The position numbers were made by a program, and so were the translations under genes. The notes beneath the pieces were generated by a model that was not told where the DNA came from, searched no databases, and saw only the letters and a list, made by a program, of their open reading frames with translations. A stretch of 64,000 nucleotides of DNA from contig JAOUOT010000001.1 in NCBI GenBank assembly GCA_029880265.1, positions 83,485 through 147,484 of the forward strand, in the 5' to 3' direction. Origin of the DNA: Spirochaetia bacterium. Lineage in GTDB: Bacteria > Spirochaetota > Leptospiria > Turneriellales > JAOUOS01. Positions 9,196-16,724 of the stretch are shown here, in pieces. Each line of letters begins with the position of its first letter. Position 1 is the stretch's first letter.

Positions 9196-10130
9196 GCGAT
9201 AGTCAAAAAGAAATATTACACGCCGATTTTCAAAAGGCTGATTTTAAGTATCTAATAAGACTTCAAAGAGAAAATAAATTGTCCCAAGAAATATGCGAAA
9301 GACTGCTAGATTACTACAAGTCGCGTATATCAAATAAAAGCGATAAAATTTATACAAATTATTTTGAGTACTATTTATTTTTTGAGTTTATAAATTCGGC
9401 CGTTATAGGCGCCTTTTTTTACGGTATTGAAGAAAAAGATGTTTTTCTTCAATACGGAATACTTAACGACGTTAAATCTGAAATATTAAAAACATTGAAG
9501 AAAAAAGTTAATTTTGTCGCCGAAGAAAAAAAAGAGATAGATGAAACTTTAGATTTTTTGTATCATAGCGAAAATTTTGCGTGCAGGTTAAAAAAAGTAA
9601 CTTCACTGGAAAAAGAATATGTTTTAATTGTTTTATATCCTAAGGCGTTAGATATACGAGATAGACTTGAAAGATTAGAAAGAGTTTTTCTACGCTATTA
9701 TTTGCCCGACACGTTTAAGGCAGATAAACGCTTTTCTCCTTTATTTGAAGACGTCAATAAAACTATACTCGAAAAGATCAATCCGGCGCTTGAAAACGAC
9801 CAACCGGTCACTTTCTCTTTTTATAAATTTGAGAATTTTGAAAAATATATGGAATTTGGAGGCGAATTTTTCTCGAGACAGCTTATTGGCGAAATTCAAA
9901 AAGAATTTATTTCGCGCATGAAAGCTACTGATAAGTGTTTTATACTATCTCCCCGCGAATATCTAATTGTTTCTGTAAACTGTGAAATAGATGACATCAA
10001 AGACCGGTTTTCAAAAATGGCCTTTAAGGCTAAGAGCCTGATTTTAGCCTATAAGGTAAAATATTCAACTTTTTTTGAGCCGATAGAGCATTTATCAGAA
10101 AAGTGGAAGCAAATATCTATACAAAAATAA
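9192..10130 (+). CDS. Unknown cytoplasmic protein with possible degenerate GGDEF-like domain
   Basis: I do not recognise this 312-residue protein. No signal peptide or membrane helix is apparent. The N-terminal half is charged and helical. The C-terminal part (about 200-300) has the rhythm of a GGDEF domain: a strand VTFSFYKFENFEKYMEFGG, then a helix (LIGEIQKEFISRM), then DKCFILSPREYLIVS. In a true diguanylate cyclase that last segment would carry the GGDEF loop; here it reads SPREY, so cyclase activity is not expected. It starts by ATGA overlap with lipA and ends 14 bp before apt. A similar but membrane-anchored protein lies at 27678-29186. The domain assignment is inference. Confidence 0.55.
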   Translation: MSDSQKEILHADFQKADFKYLIRLQRENKLSQEICERLLDYYKSRISNKSDKIYTNYFEYYLFFEFINSAVIGAFFYGIEEKDVFLQYGILNDVKSEILKTLKKKVNFVAEEKKEIDETLDFLYHSENFACRLKKVTSLEKEYVLIVLYPKALDIRDRLERLERVFLRYYLPDTFKADKRFSPLFEDVNKTILEKINPALENDQPVTFSFYKFENFEKYMEFGGEFFSRQLIGEIQKEFISRMKATDKCFILSPREYLIVSVNCEIDDIKDRFSKMAFKAKSLILAYKVKYSTFFEPIEHLSEKWKQISIQK

Positions 10131-10144
10131 ATTAGGAGAAAAAA

Positions 10145-10675
10145 ATGGAACACGCGATAAGAAGTTTAATTCGAAATATACCCGACTTTCCCAAGCCTGG
10201 TATACAATTTAAAGATATAACGCCGGTCTTATCAGACAAAGAGGCGTTGAAAACCATGATTGAATGGTTTAAGATTAGCATCGAGGCCGCCGGAGAAATT
10301 GAACTCGTTGTCGGCATAGAGTCAAGGGGTTTTATCATAGGCTCGGCTTTGGCCCATGAAATGAACGTAGGCTTCGTGCCCATTCGCAAACCCGGAAAGC
10401 TGCCCTTTGATACAGAAAGCGCATCTTATGAGCTTGAGTACGGCGAAGATTCGGTAGAAATTCATATCGACGCCGTGCATCAGGGGCAGAAGGTAGCCTT
10501 AGTAGACGACTTGCTCGCGACAGGTGGTACGGCTGAAGCGGCCTTTAAGCTTTTGAGTAAATTGGGCGCCGATGTCGTCGCCTCAGCTTTCCTTATTGAA
10601 TTAGACGACCTAAAGGGCCGAAAGAGATTAAAATCTCTCGCCGGCGATAATATTTATTCGCTAATTCATTATTAA
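10145..10675 (+). CDS. apt: Adenine phosphoribosyltransferase
   Basis: Apt salvages adenine with PRPP to give AMP. The 176-residue protein has the expected length and the type I PRTase signature VALVDDLLATGGTAEAA, which binds the PRPP phosphates. It also has the family N-terminal IRNIPDFPKPGIQFKDITP and the hood motif GIESRGFIIGSALAHE. A clear ribosome binding site, AGGAG, sits 7 bases before the ATG. The gene follows the unknown gene with 14 bp between, and a GC-rich hairpin lies shortly after its stop, which may end or attenuate this transcript before hemW. Confidence 0.95.
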   Translation: MEHAIRSLIRNIPDFPKPGIQFKDITPVLSDKEALKTMIEWFKISIEAAGEIELVVGIESRGFIIGSALAHEMNVGFVPIRKPGKLPFDTESASYELEYGEDSVEIHIDAVHQGQKVALVDDLLATGGTAEAAFKLLSKLGADVVASAFLIELDDLKGRKRLKSLAGDNIYSLIHY

Positions 10676-10683
10676 CAATTATC

Positions 10684-10702
10684 GGGCGCGCATACTGCGC
10701 CC
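10684..10702 (+). terminator. GC-rich hairpin between apt and hemW
   Basis: The arms GGGCGC and GCGCCC enclose a 7-base loop 8 bases after the apt stop. This is a strikingly GC-rich stem in AT-rich DNA. No T-tract follows directly; a short ATTCCGGAAT palindrome and a TTTTT run come about 10-20 bases later. It could be a weak or factor-dependent terminator or a processing site. The function is inferred only from position and structure. Confidence 0.35.
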
Positions 10703-10728
10703 CGTACATATTCCGGAATTTTTATAAA

Positions 10729-11916
10729 ATGAAATCAAATACCGGCCTATATGTGCATATTCCCTATTGCGTTAAAAAATGCTCATACTGCGATTTTGTA
10801 TCGTTTCCCGTTGATAAAATCACCAAAGACTCGCAGCAAGAATATTTAAAACATCTTTTGAGAGATTTAGAATATAAAAAACTAAATTATTTTCAATATA
10901 ATATAAATTTAAAAAGTATCTTTTTTGGAGGCGGTACGCCTTCTTTGTTCTCTCCTGATTTTTATTATGTTTTTTTGCAAGAAGTAAAAGCAATTTTTAA
11001 TTTAAAAACATTATCAGATATTGAAATATCGATGGAAGCAAATCCCGAGTCTTTATATGAACAGGCGAAAAAATTAAATTTTTCTTTGAAAGAATATAAA
11101 CAAGCGGGAATTAACAGACTCAGTATCGGCGTACAATCTTTAAATGAAAAATTATTAAAATACCTTGGAAGGCTTTATATTCATAAAAATTCTCTTGAGA
11201 AAGTTTTTGACAATACGGCAGCCGCCGGCTTTACGAATATAAATGTTGATTTAATATACGGTATTGCGGGCCAAACCTTTCAAGATATTGAACAAAGCTT
11301 AAGCTATGTTTTAGGCAAAAATATAACGCACTTATCATTTTATGAATTAACAGTAGAGAAGAAAACTCCTTTATACAAAGAAACAATCAACAGAAAAAAG
11401 CCGCAAGCTTCAAATAAAAGAGCTTTATTGCATCATAATTATTTTTTACCGATTTTAGAAAAGGCAAAATTTGAGCGCTATGAAGTTTCAAATTATTGTC
11501 TAAGCGGTTTTGAATGCCGGCACAATATGATATACTGGTCCTATAATTCATATATCGGTATAGGATTGTCGGCGCATTCGTTTAACGGTAAAATTCGAAT
11601 AAAAAACGCCGATAATATAAAGAAATATGAAAAAGAGTTAACTGAAGAAATTTCAGAAGCCCAATATAATCCAGAGTTGTTTATCGGTTTTTTTCGTTTA
11701 TTGAGACCGGTCTTTTTCAAAGAAATAACCGAGTTTTTAACGATTAAGGAAAAATCTATTTTTCTTAAAGTATTAAAAACATTTCAAGAAAGGCTCTGGT
11801 TAAATTTATCGGATAATAATTTTTCGATTACAAAAGAAGGCATTTTATTTTCAGACTCTATGGTTTTTGAAATGTCTGAAGCGTTATCGGCGTCGACCAA
11901 TAAAACCAGAAGTTAA
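10729..11916 (+). CDS. hemW: Radical SAM haem chaperone HemW
   Basis: The 395-residue protein begins YVHIPYCVKKCSYCDF, the HemW/HemN-like radical SAM motif CxxxCxxC. FFGGGTPSLF (SAM binding) and EISMEANPES follow, then RLSIGVQSLNEKLLKYLGR and NVDLIYGIAGQT. The later ECRHNMIYWSYNSYIGIGLSAHSF block is typical of HemW. HemW is thought to be a haem-binding chaperone rather than a true coproporphyrinogen dehydrogenase. The cysteine after CxxxCxxC that distinguishes HemN (CxxxCxxCxC) is replaced here by phenylalanine (CSYCDF), which favours HemW. The GIY-YIG gene follows 11 bp later, so co-transcription is likely. Confidence 0.9.
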   Translation: MKSNTGLYVHIPYCVKKCSYCDFVSFPVDKITKDSQQEYLKHLLRDLEYKKLNYFQYNINLKSIFFGGGTPSLFSPDFYYVFLQEVKAIFNLKTLSDIEISMEANPESLYEQAKKLNFSLKEYKQAGINRLSIGVQSLNEKLLKYLGRLYIHKNSLEKVFDNTAAAGFTNINVDLIYGIAGQTFQDIEQSLSYVLGKNITHLSFYELTVEKKTPLYKETINRKKPQASNKRALLHHNYFLPILEKAKFERYEVSNYCLSGFECRHNMIYWSYNSYIGIGLSAHSFNGKIRIKNADNIKKYEKELTEEISEAQYNPELFIGFFRLLRPVFFKEITEFLTIKEKSIFLKVLKTFQERLWLNLSDNNFSITKEGILFSDSMVFEMSEALSASTNKTRS

Positions 11917-11927
11917 AAGATTTAGCC

Positions 11928-12173
11928 ATGGCGTTTGTTTATATATTAAAGTGCTCAGACAAGACTTATTACACGGGAGCGGCTTTAAATTTAGAAGAAA
12001 GAATTGAAAAACATCAATCGGGCAGGGCCGCGAAATATACTTCAGGAAGAAGACCGGTAAAACTTATATATCATGAAGAGTTAGAAAATTTAAGCGCCGC
12101 ATACAAAAGAGAAGCGGCAATAAAAAGATTATCTAGAAAAGAAAAGGAATTGTTGATTAAAAAGGCTAAGTAA
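11928..12173 (+). CDS. Small GIY-YIG family protein (YhbQ/UPF0213-like)
   Basis: This 81-residue protein is a stand-alone GIY-YIG domain. It starts MAFVYILKCSDKTYYTG, in which VYI and YTG take the places of GIY and YIG. It continues with the conserved arginine region (LNLEERIEKHQSG), the RAAKYTSGRRPVKLIYHEEL segment and a final helix with glutamate (KREAAIKRLSRKEKE). YhbQ-type proteins are small nuclease-fold proteins of poorly defined role, possibly DNA repair. Length and motif order agree with the family. It is last in the apt/hemW run, and a good sigma-70-like promoter for the next gene lies just after it. Confidence 0.85.
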   Translation: MAFVYILKCSDKTYYTGAALNLEERIEKHQSGRAAKYTSGRRPVKLIYHEELENLSAAYKREAAIKRLSRKEKELLIKKAK

Positions 12174-12185
12174 TCATATTTGTTC

Positions 12186-12214
12186 TTGACGAGACCAAAT
12201 AGAAAATATATATT
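12186..12214 (+). promoter_or_regulatory. Sigma-70-type promoter for the acyl-CoA synthetase/CHAT operon
   Basis: TTGACG at 12186 and TATATT at 12209 are separated by exactly 17 bases, close to the consensus of both elements. The predicted start would be near 12221, leaving a leader of about 80 bases with a GGGAG ribosome binding site before the ATG at 12302. No second promoter is obvious between the synthetase and CHAT genes. Confidence 0.6.
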
Positions 12215-12301
12215 AGAAAAGTTTTATAAATATATTGTTGAATTTGAAATATATTTTATAAATTGGCAATTAGAATATAAACAAAAAGGGAGAATTAAAT
12301 T

Positions 12302-14203
12302 ATGTATACGACATTAACTGAAGCGTTAAAAACAGCTTTTGTTTCGCATTCAGGCAGAATTGCTGTCAGATGGCGCGAGGGAAAAAACTATAAAGAACTT
12401 ACTTTTGCAGAGCTTGAAAAAAAAGTAAACGAGTTTGCGATAGGCCTGATTTCATTTGGCGTTAAGGCCAAAGAAAATGTAGGTTTAATCGCAGACGTTT
12501 CGCATGAATGGAGCCTGGGCGATTTCGCATTGCAAATGATAGGCGCCGTAGACGTACCAAGAGGAACAGATTCGACGGCCGACGAACTTGCGTTTATACT
12601 AAAGCATGCGGGATGCAAAACGGCTCTGGTTATCAATACTGCAGAAATTGAAAAAATTGAAAAAGCTCTTAAAAAAGCAAAACATACGATTAAAAAATAT
12701 ATTGTTCTTGATAATAAAAAGCCAAAAAAGAAAATTTCAAAAGCCGTAATGCTAGACGAGCTACTTGAAAAGGGTCGAAAAATTATAGAAAAAAGCGGCA
12801 AAGAAGTCAAAGAAATTGAGAAGCGGCAGAAAAATATAAAGCCAGAAGATATTGCAACAATCATTTACACATCAGGCACTACAGGAGAGCCAAAAGGGGC
12901 CATGCTTACGCAGGCAAACTTTGCTTCACAGCTAAATGAAATACAAAAAATAATTCATTTTAAACCGGAACATAAAGCGTTAACCCTGCTGCCTCCGTGG
13001 CACATTTTTGGCAGAACGTCAGAATATCTTTTTTATACATATGGTTTATCAATAACATATACCGATATCAAAAATATTGGCGAAGATATGAGAAATATTA
13101 AACCTACTCATGTTCCGGCGGTGCCTAGAATTTGGGAGGGGGTTTATAATAAAATTATAGGCAATATTAAAAAAAGCGGCAAAGAAGGTATCTTTAACGT
13201 TTTTAAAAGTATAGGAGTACTTTATTTTCACAGTAAGAAGAGACTCTTAAACCAGGAAAGACTGTTTAAGAAAAGAAACCCTGTCTCTGATATCATTTTA
13301 AAAATCATTGCTTTTATTTTAGTCGTTTTAACCGCTCCTTTAAATGCATTGGGCAATATTTTAGTTTTCAAGAAAATTCGAGCGGCTACAGGCGGCAATT
13401 TGATCGCTTCAATTTCAGGCGGCGGAGCTTTACCCGGCCATATTGACGATTTTTTTGCGGCTATAGGCATAAATATTTTAGAAGGATACGGATTAACAGA
13501 AACGTCTCCGGTAATTTCGGTTAGACCTTCGAAACATTTAGTGGTGGGCACCGTAGGACCTCCGTTATCGGGAACTGAAATAAAGCTAATTGACCCGATT
13601 ACCGGTAAAGACGTTACAAAGATACCTAACGCTCGGGGAACTTTATACATAAAAGGGCCTCAGGTTATGAAGGGTTATTATAAAAATCCGAAAAAAACAG
13701 CCGAAGTAATCGATAAAGGCTGGTTTAATACAGGTGATCTTGTTGCGCTTACCGTTGATAAACATATTTGTATCGTGGGAAGAACAAAAGACACCATAGT
13801 TCTTTTAGGCGGAGAAAATATCGAACCGACCCCGATTGAAGAAAGATTAAAGCAAAGCTCTTATATCGATCAGAATATGGTAGTGGGGCAAGACAAAAAA
13901 AATATCGGCGCATTAATTGTTCCAAACGAAGAGGAACTGAAAGGCTTTGTAAAACAAAATCAAATTAAAGGAGCGGGCCTAAATGAATGGATAGAAGATC
14001 CGGCCGTTATCGCTTTATATAAATCTGAAATATCTAAACTTATAAACGCGAATACCGGGTTTAAAACATTTGAGAGAATTTCGACTTTTCGGCTTATTCC
14101 TAAACCCTTTGAAAAAGGACTTGAGCTTACAAATAAATTAAGCGTTAAAAGGCATGTTGTTACAGAAATGTACAGTAAGCTTATAGACGAAATGTTTAAA
14201 TGA
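12302..14203 (+). CDS. Long-chain acyl-CoA synthetase (AMP-forming, FadD-like)
   Basis: The 633-residue protein belongs to the ANL adenylating superfamily. The P-loop-like motif IIYTSGTTGEPKGAMLT is at about residue 190. LLPPWHIFGRT follows, then the adenine-binding GYGLTETSPVISVR and the hinge region GWFNTGDLVAL...GRTKDTIVLLGGENIEP. A hydrophobic stretch at about 335-360 (ILKIIAFILVVLTAPLNALG) is typical of the long-chain type that associates with membranes. The enzyme would activate free fatty acids to acyl-CoA via acyl-AMP. The C-terminus overlaps the CHAT gene by ATGA, so the two are translationally coupled. A hotdog thioesterase that could hydrolyse acyl-CoA is encoded 2 kb downstream on the other strand. 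Confidence 0.92.
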   Translation: MYTTLTEALKTAFVSHSGRIAVRWREGKNYKELTFAELEKKVNEFAIGLISFGVKAKENVGLIADVSHEWSLGDFALQMIGAVDVPRGTDSTADELAFILKHAGCKTALVINTAEIEKIEKALKKAKHTIKKYIVLDNKKPKKKISKAVMLDELLEKGRKIIEKSGKEVKEIEKRQKNIKPEDIATIIYTSGTTGEPKGAMLTQANFASQLNEIQKIIHFKPEHKALTLLPPWHIFGRTSEYLFYTYGLSITYTDIKNIGEDMRNIKPTHVPAVPRIWEGVYNKIIGNIKKSGKEGIFNVFKSIGVLYFHSKKRLLNQERLFKKRNPVSDIILKIIAFILVVLTAPLNALGNILVFKKIRAATGGNLIASISGGGALPGHIDDFFAAIGINILEGYGLTETSPVISVRPSKHLVVGTVGPPLSGTEIKLIDPITGKDVTKIPNARGTLYIKGPQVMKGYYKNPKKTAEVIDKGWFNTGDLVALTVDKHICIVGRTKDTIVLLGGENIEPTPIEERLKQSSYIDQNMVVGQDKKNIGALIVPNEEELKGFVKQNQIKGAGLNEWIEDPAVIALYKSEISKLINANTGFKTFERISTFRLIPKPFEKGLELTNKLSVKRHVVTEMYSKLIDEMFK

Positions 14204-16137
14204 GCATAAACGAACAGCCTCTTATTACAGTCATTGTCGATAGGGTAGGCAATACAAATATCTTTAATATTATTAAAGACAACCTTATCGACAATCCGTT
14301 TCTTGAAGATATACAAGACATGCAGTCTGTCGTAGACGACGACTTAATAGAAGAATTTATTGAAGAGCTGCATTATGTGGCCCAACTGGCGCGGTCGGTA
14401 TCGACAATGCCGCCCGAAAACGAAGAAAAGCAGGCGGCGGTTTTTCAAAATTTAAAATTAAACAAGAAACTAAAAGAAATAGGAGAAGCTTTTTTTAGAC
14501 AGTTTTTTCCCGAAGCGATACAAAAACTATTTCAGAGACTTGAAAACGCTTATCTTTTTTTTCATATAGATTCAAAACTCGCTTCTCTTCCCTTAGAGAT
14601 ACTTCACGACGGAGATTCTTTCTTATGGCAAAAATTTTATCTGGGAAAAAGCGTAAAGGGCCAGCATAGTTCTTTTGGGAACATTCTCGCCAAAGAAACC
14701 GTCAATATGCTTATCATTGCCGACCCTACCGAAGATTTAGAATGGGCACGCATTGAGGGCGAAAATCTTTTTGAACATCTAAGCTCAAACTTTCCCGAAA
14801 AAAAATTAAACATAGAGCTTACGGGCGGAAAACAAATTACAAAATTAAATTTGTTGAATTTTATAAAAAACAAAGATATAATTCATTACTGCGGTCATCT
14901 TCATTATACCAGCGCGACATCAGAAAACGGATGGATTCTATACGGAAACAAAATCGCTAGAGCCAGAGAAATTCAGCTTTCTGGGGCGTCGCCTACGCTC
15001 ATTTTTTCAAATTCATGTATAAGCGGCAGAGACATCGCCAAAGACGAACACGGTAAAGAATGGTATTCAAATTTTGCCAGCTCTTTTCTAAAAACGGGAA
15101 AGACTAATTACATAGGAACGATATGGGAAGTGCCCGACAACAGGCAGACCATAGATTTTACCATTCGATTTTATAATGAAATATTAAAAGGAGAGCCGTT
15201 AGGCGTCGCGCTTCAGAAATCAAGGCATTTTGCATGGGAAAATTTTCATTCTACGGATCTCACATGGGCGGGATATTTATTAATGGGAAATCCCAGCGTA
15301 AAAATATTTGAGACAAAATCGAAAACTCCCGATATTACAAAAAATATTTTAGATAATAACATTGTTTTACACGAGTATCCTTTTCCCATTGCAGAATCAT
15401 ATAAAGATTTTTTAGACGCCGAAAAAGAAAAAAAATCTCCTTCAATTCTTTTAAATCATTTATTTGAATGCGCTTCGAATGTCATTTTCATATTTGCCGC
15501 TATTGTAATTCAGAATTTTCGATACTTAAAATTATCAAAGCCCGTTTTATTTGAATATCCCGATTTGAAAAAAACTCTTGATTCGATTTTCAGCGCCCTT
15601 AGGCACATGAATACAATGAAAATTTATCCGGTGGTAAATAACCTTGCCGAAACTTTGTATATGCAAAAAGAGAGTTTATATAAAATCGCCAAATTGCGCG
15701 AAGAAATAGAGTCAAAAAATAATCCAATAAAAGACGACTTAATTGAAAGTTATCAAATTACGGTTCAATACTTTTTAGAGCTTATTCTGATGGAAATTGA
15801 ATTCTTAAAAAATTACGGTTTCTATAAGATAACCGAACCGGGAAGCAGGCAGTTATCGCTTGCCGGTTTAATTGAAAATCATAAAATAAAAGATATTATA
15901 TTGCCGACACAGCAAAATTTAATTTCAGAAGAAGAAATTCTAAAAAAAACATCGGATCTCGTAGGAAACCTTGTATTTTATAATCCGGTTAAAAAAATAT
16001 TCTTAGATTTAAGCTCTTATATGGATATTGATATTACAACTTCAAAAGATAAAAAATATTCAATTCAATATTTTTCTGACAAAAAAGACGCGAAAATAAT
16101 TAAACAGAATTTAAAATATACAAACATTAAAAATTAA
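14200..16137 (+). CDS. CHAT-domain (caspase-like) protein with C-terminal helical domain
   Basis: This is a 645-residue protein without signal peptide. Residues of about 90-380 match the CHAT fold of clan CD peptidases. SKLASLPLEILHDGD leads in, the histidine strand is DIIHYCGHLHY (H233), and the cysteine strand is PTLIFSNSCISGR (C273). FLKTGKTNYIGTIWEVPDNR, then WAGYLLMGNPSVKIF, end the domain. Both dyad residues are present, so it may be an active protease. The remaining 260 residues are mostly helical, contain a hydrophobic segment (ASNVIFIFAAIVIQNF), and have no family I can name. The short N-terminal region (1-90) is also unassigned. Coupling to an acyl-CoA synthetase suggests a lipid-linked trigger or substrate, which is inference. 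Confidence 0.85.
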   Translation: MSINEQPLITVIVDRVGNTNIFNIIKDNLIDNPFLEDIQDMQSVVDDDLIEEFIEELHYVAQLARSVSTMPPENEEKQAAVFQNLKLNKKLKEIGEAFFRQFFPEAIQKLFQRLENAYLFFHIDSKLASLPLEILHDGDSFLWQKFYLGKSVKGQHSSFGNILAKETVNMLIIADPTEDLEWARIEGENLFEHLSSNFPEKKLNIELTGGKQITKLNLLNFIKNKDIIHYCGHLHYTSATSENGWILYGNKIARAREIQLSGASPTLIFSNSCISGRDIAKDEHGKEWYSNFASSFLKTGKTNYIGTIWEVPDNRQTIDFTIRFYNEILKGEPLGVALQKSRHFAWENFHSTDLTWAGYLLMGNPSVKIFETKSKTPDITKNILDNNIVLHEYPFPIAESYKDFLDAEKEKKSPSILLNHLFECASNVIFIFAAIVIQNFRYLKLSKPVLFEYPDLKKTLDSIFSALRHMNTMKIYPVVNNLAETLYMQKESLYKIAKLREEIESKNNPIKDDLIESYQITVQYFLELILMEIEFLKNYGFYKITEPGSRQLSLAGLIENHKIKDIILPTQQNLISEEEILKKTSDLVGNLVFYNPVKKIFLDLSSYMDIDITTSKDKKYSIQYFSDKKDAKIIKQNLKYTNIKN

Positions 16138-16146
16138 TATAACAAT

Positions 16147-16230
16147 TGCCGAAGGCCGGAATCGAACCGGCACGAGGTTGCCCTCACTGGATTTTGAGTC
16201 CAGCGCGTCTACCAGTTTCACCACTTCGGC
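16147..16230 (-). tRNA. tRNA-Leu (CAA)
   Basis: The reverse complement starts GCCGAAGTGGTGAAACTGG, a class II tRNA with a leucine-type D arm. The anticodon stem CTGGA/TCCAG encloses CTCAAAA with anticodon CAA. A variable arm (TGAGGGCAACCTCG) and the T arm GCCGGTTCGATTCCGGC follow. The acceptor stem GCCGAAG/CTTCGGC is perfect. The discriminator is A and CCA is not encoded. It decodes UUG. Confidence 0.95.
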
Positions 16231-16253
16231 TGTTTATATTTTGATTTGCGTTA

Positions 16254-16676
16254 TCACGCTTCGTCAAGGGGATCAATTTCTATGTATTTACCCTTTGCTC
16301 TCGCGATGATTTTACCGATATCGTCCTCAAGTTCCGCCCGATTTTCGATTATTTTCTTATTTTTTTTAACAAAATAGCCTCTAAGATAGACAGGCTCGTT
16401 TGTTTTAGCTTGCTGAAGATATCTCACGGTAAACTCGCCGGTTTGCACTTCAAGATTCATTGATTGGTTTATTTTCATCATCACTTCGTCAAGCATCAGA
16501 GCTATAATGCCGGGATGCACACGATCTGCCTTATGACCCTGAAAGTGAGCCGCCAAAGTTGTTTCGCCGTAAGCCGTTTTAGTATCTTCATCAAACTCAA
16601 GATTTAATTTTAACCCTTGATCATTATCGGGGCTAGTACCGAAACTCAAATCTTTTTGTTTTCTTAGTACTTTCAT
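16254..16676 (-). CDS. Hotdog-fold thioesterase (PaaI-like)
   Basis: The 140-residue protein has the hotdog pattern. A long helix region ([21 protein letters not shown]) has acidic D-E at the place of the PaaI/4HBT catalytic acid and is preceded by strands [18 protein letters not shown]. Later strands are [27 protein letters not shown] and [14 protein letters not shown]. PaaI-like enzymes hydrolyse acyl- or aryl-CoA thioesters as dimers or tetramers. The substrate cannot be read from sequence. It lies upstream of tRNA-Leu on the same strand and near, but opposite to, the acyl-CoA synthetase operon. Confidence 0.8.
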   Translation of the reverse strand: MKVLRKQKDLSFGTSPDNDQGLKLNLEFDEDTKTAYGETTLAAHFQGHKADRVHPGIIALMLDEVMMKINQSMNLEVQTGEFTVRYLQQAKTNEPVYLRGYFVKKNKKIIENRAELEDDIGKIIARAKGKYIEIDPLDEA

Positions 16677-16724
16677 TTTGGTTATATTAAAGGATTTATT
16701 CAGTTTGTCAAGAACTTTATGATT

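Noticed and set aside
12388-13650. Long minus-strand ORFs of 158 and 140 residues inside the acyl-CoA synthetase gene
   Set aside because: Opposite-strand shadows of a well-supported gene, with Ser/Ile/Phe-rich translations and no family features.
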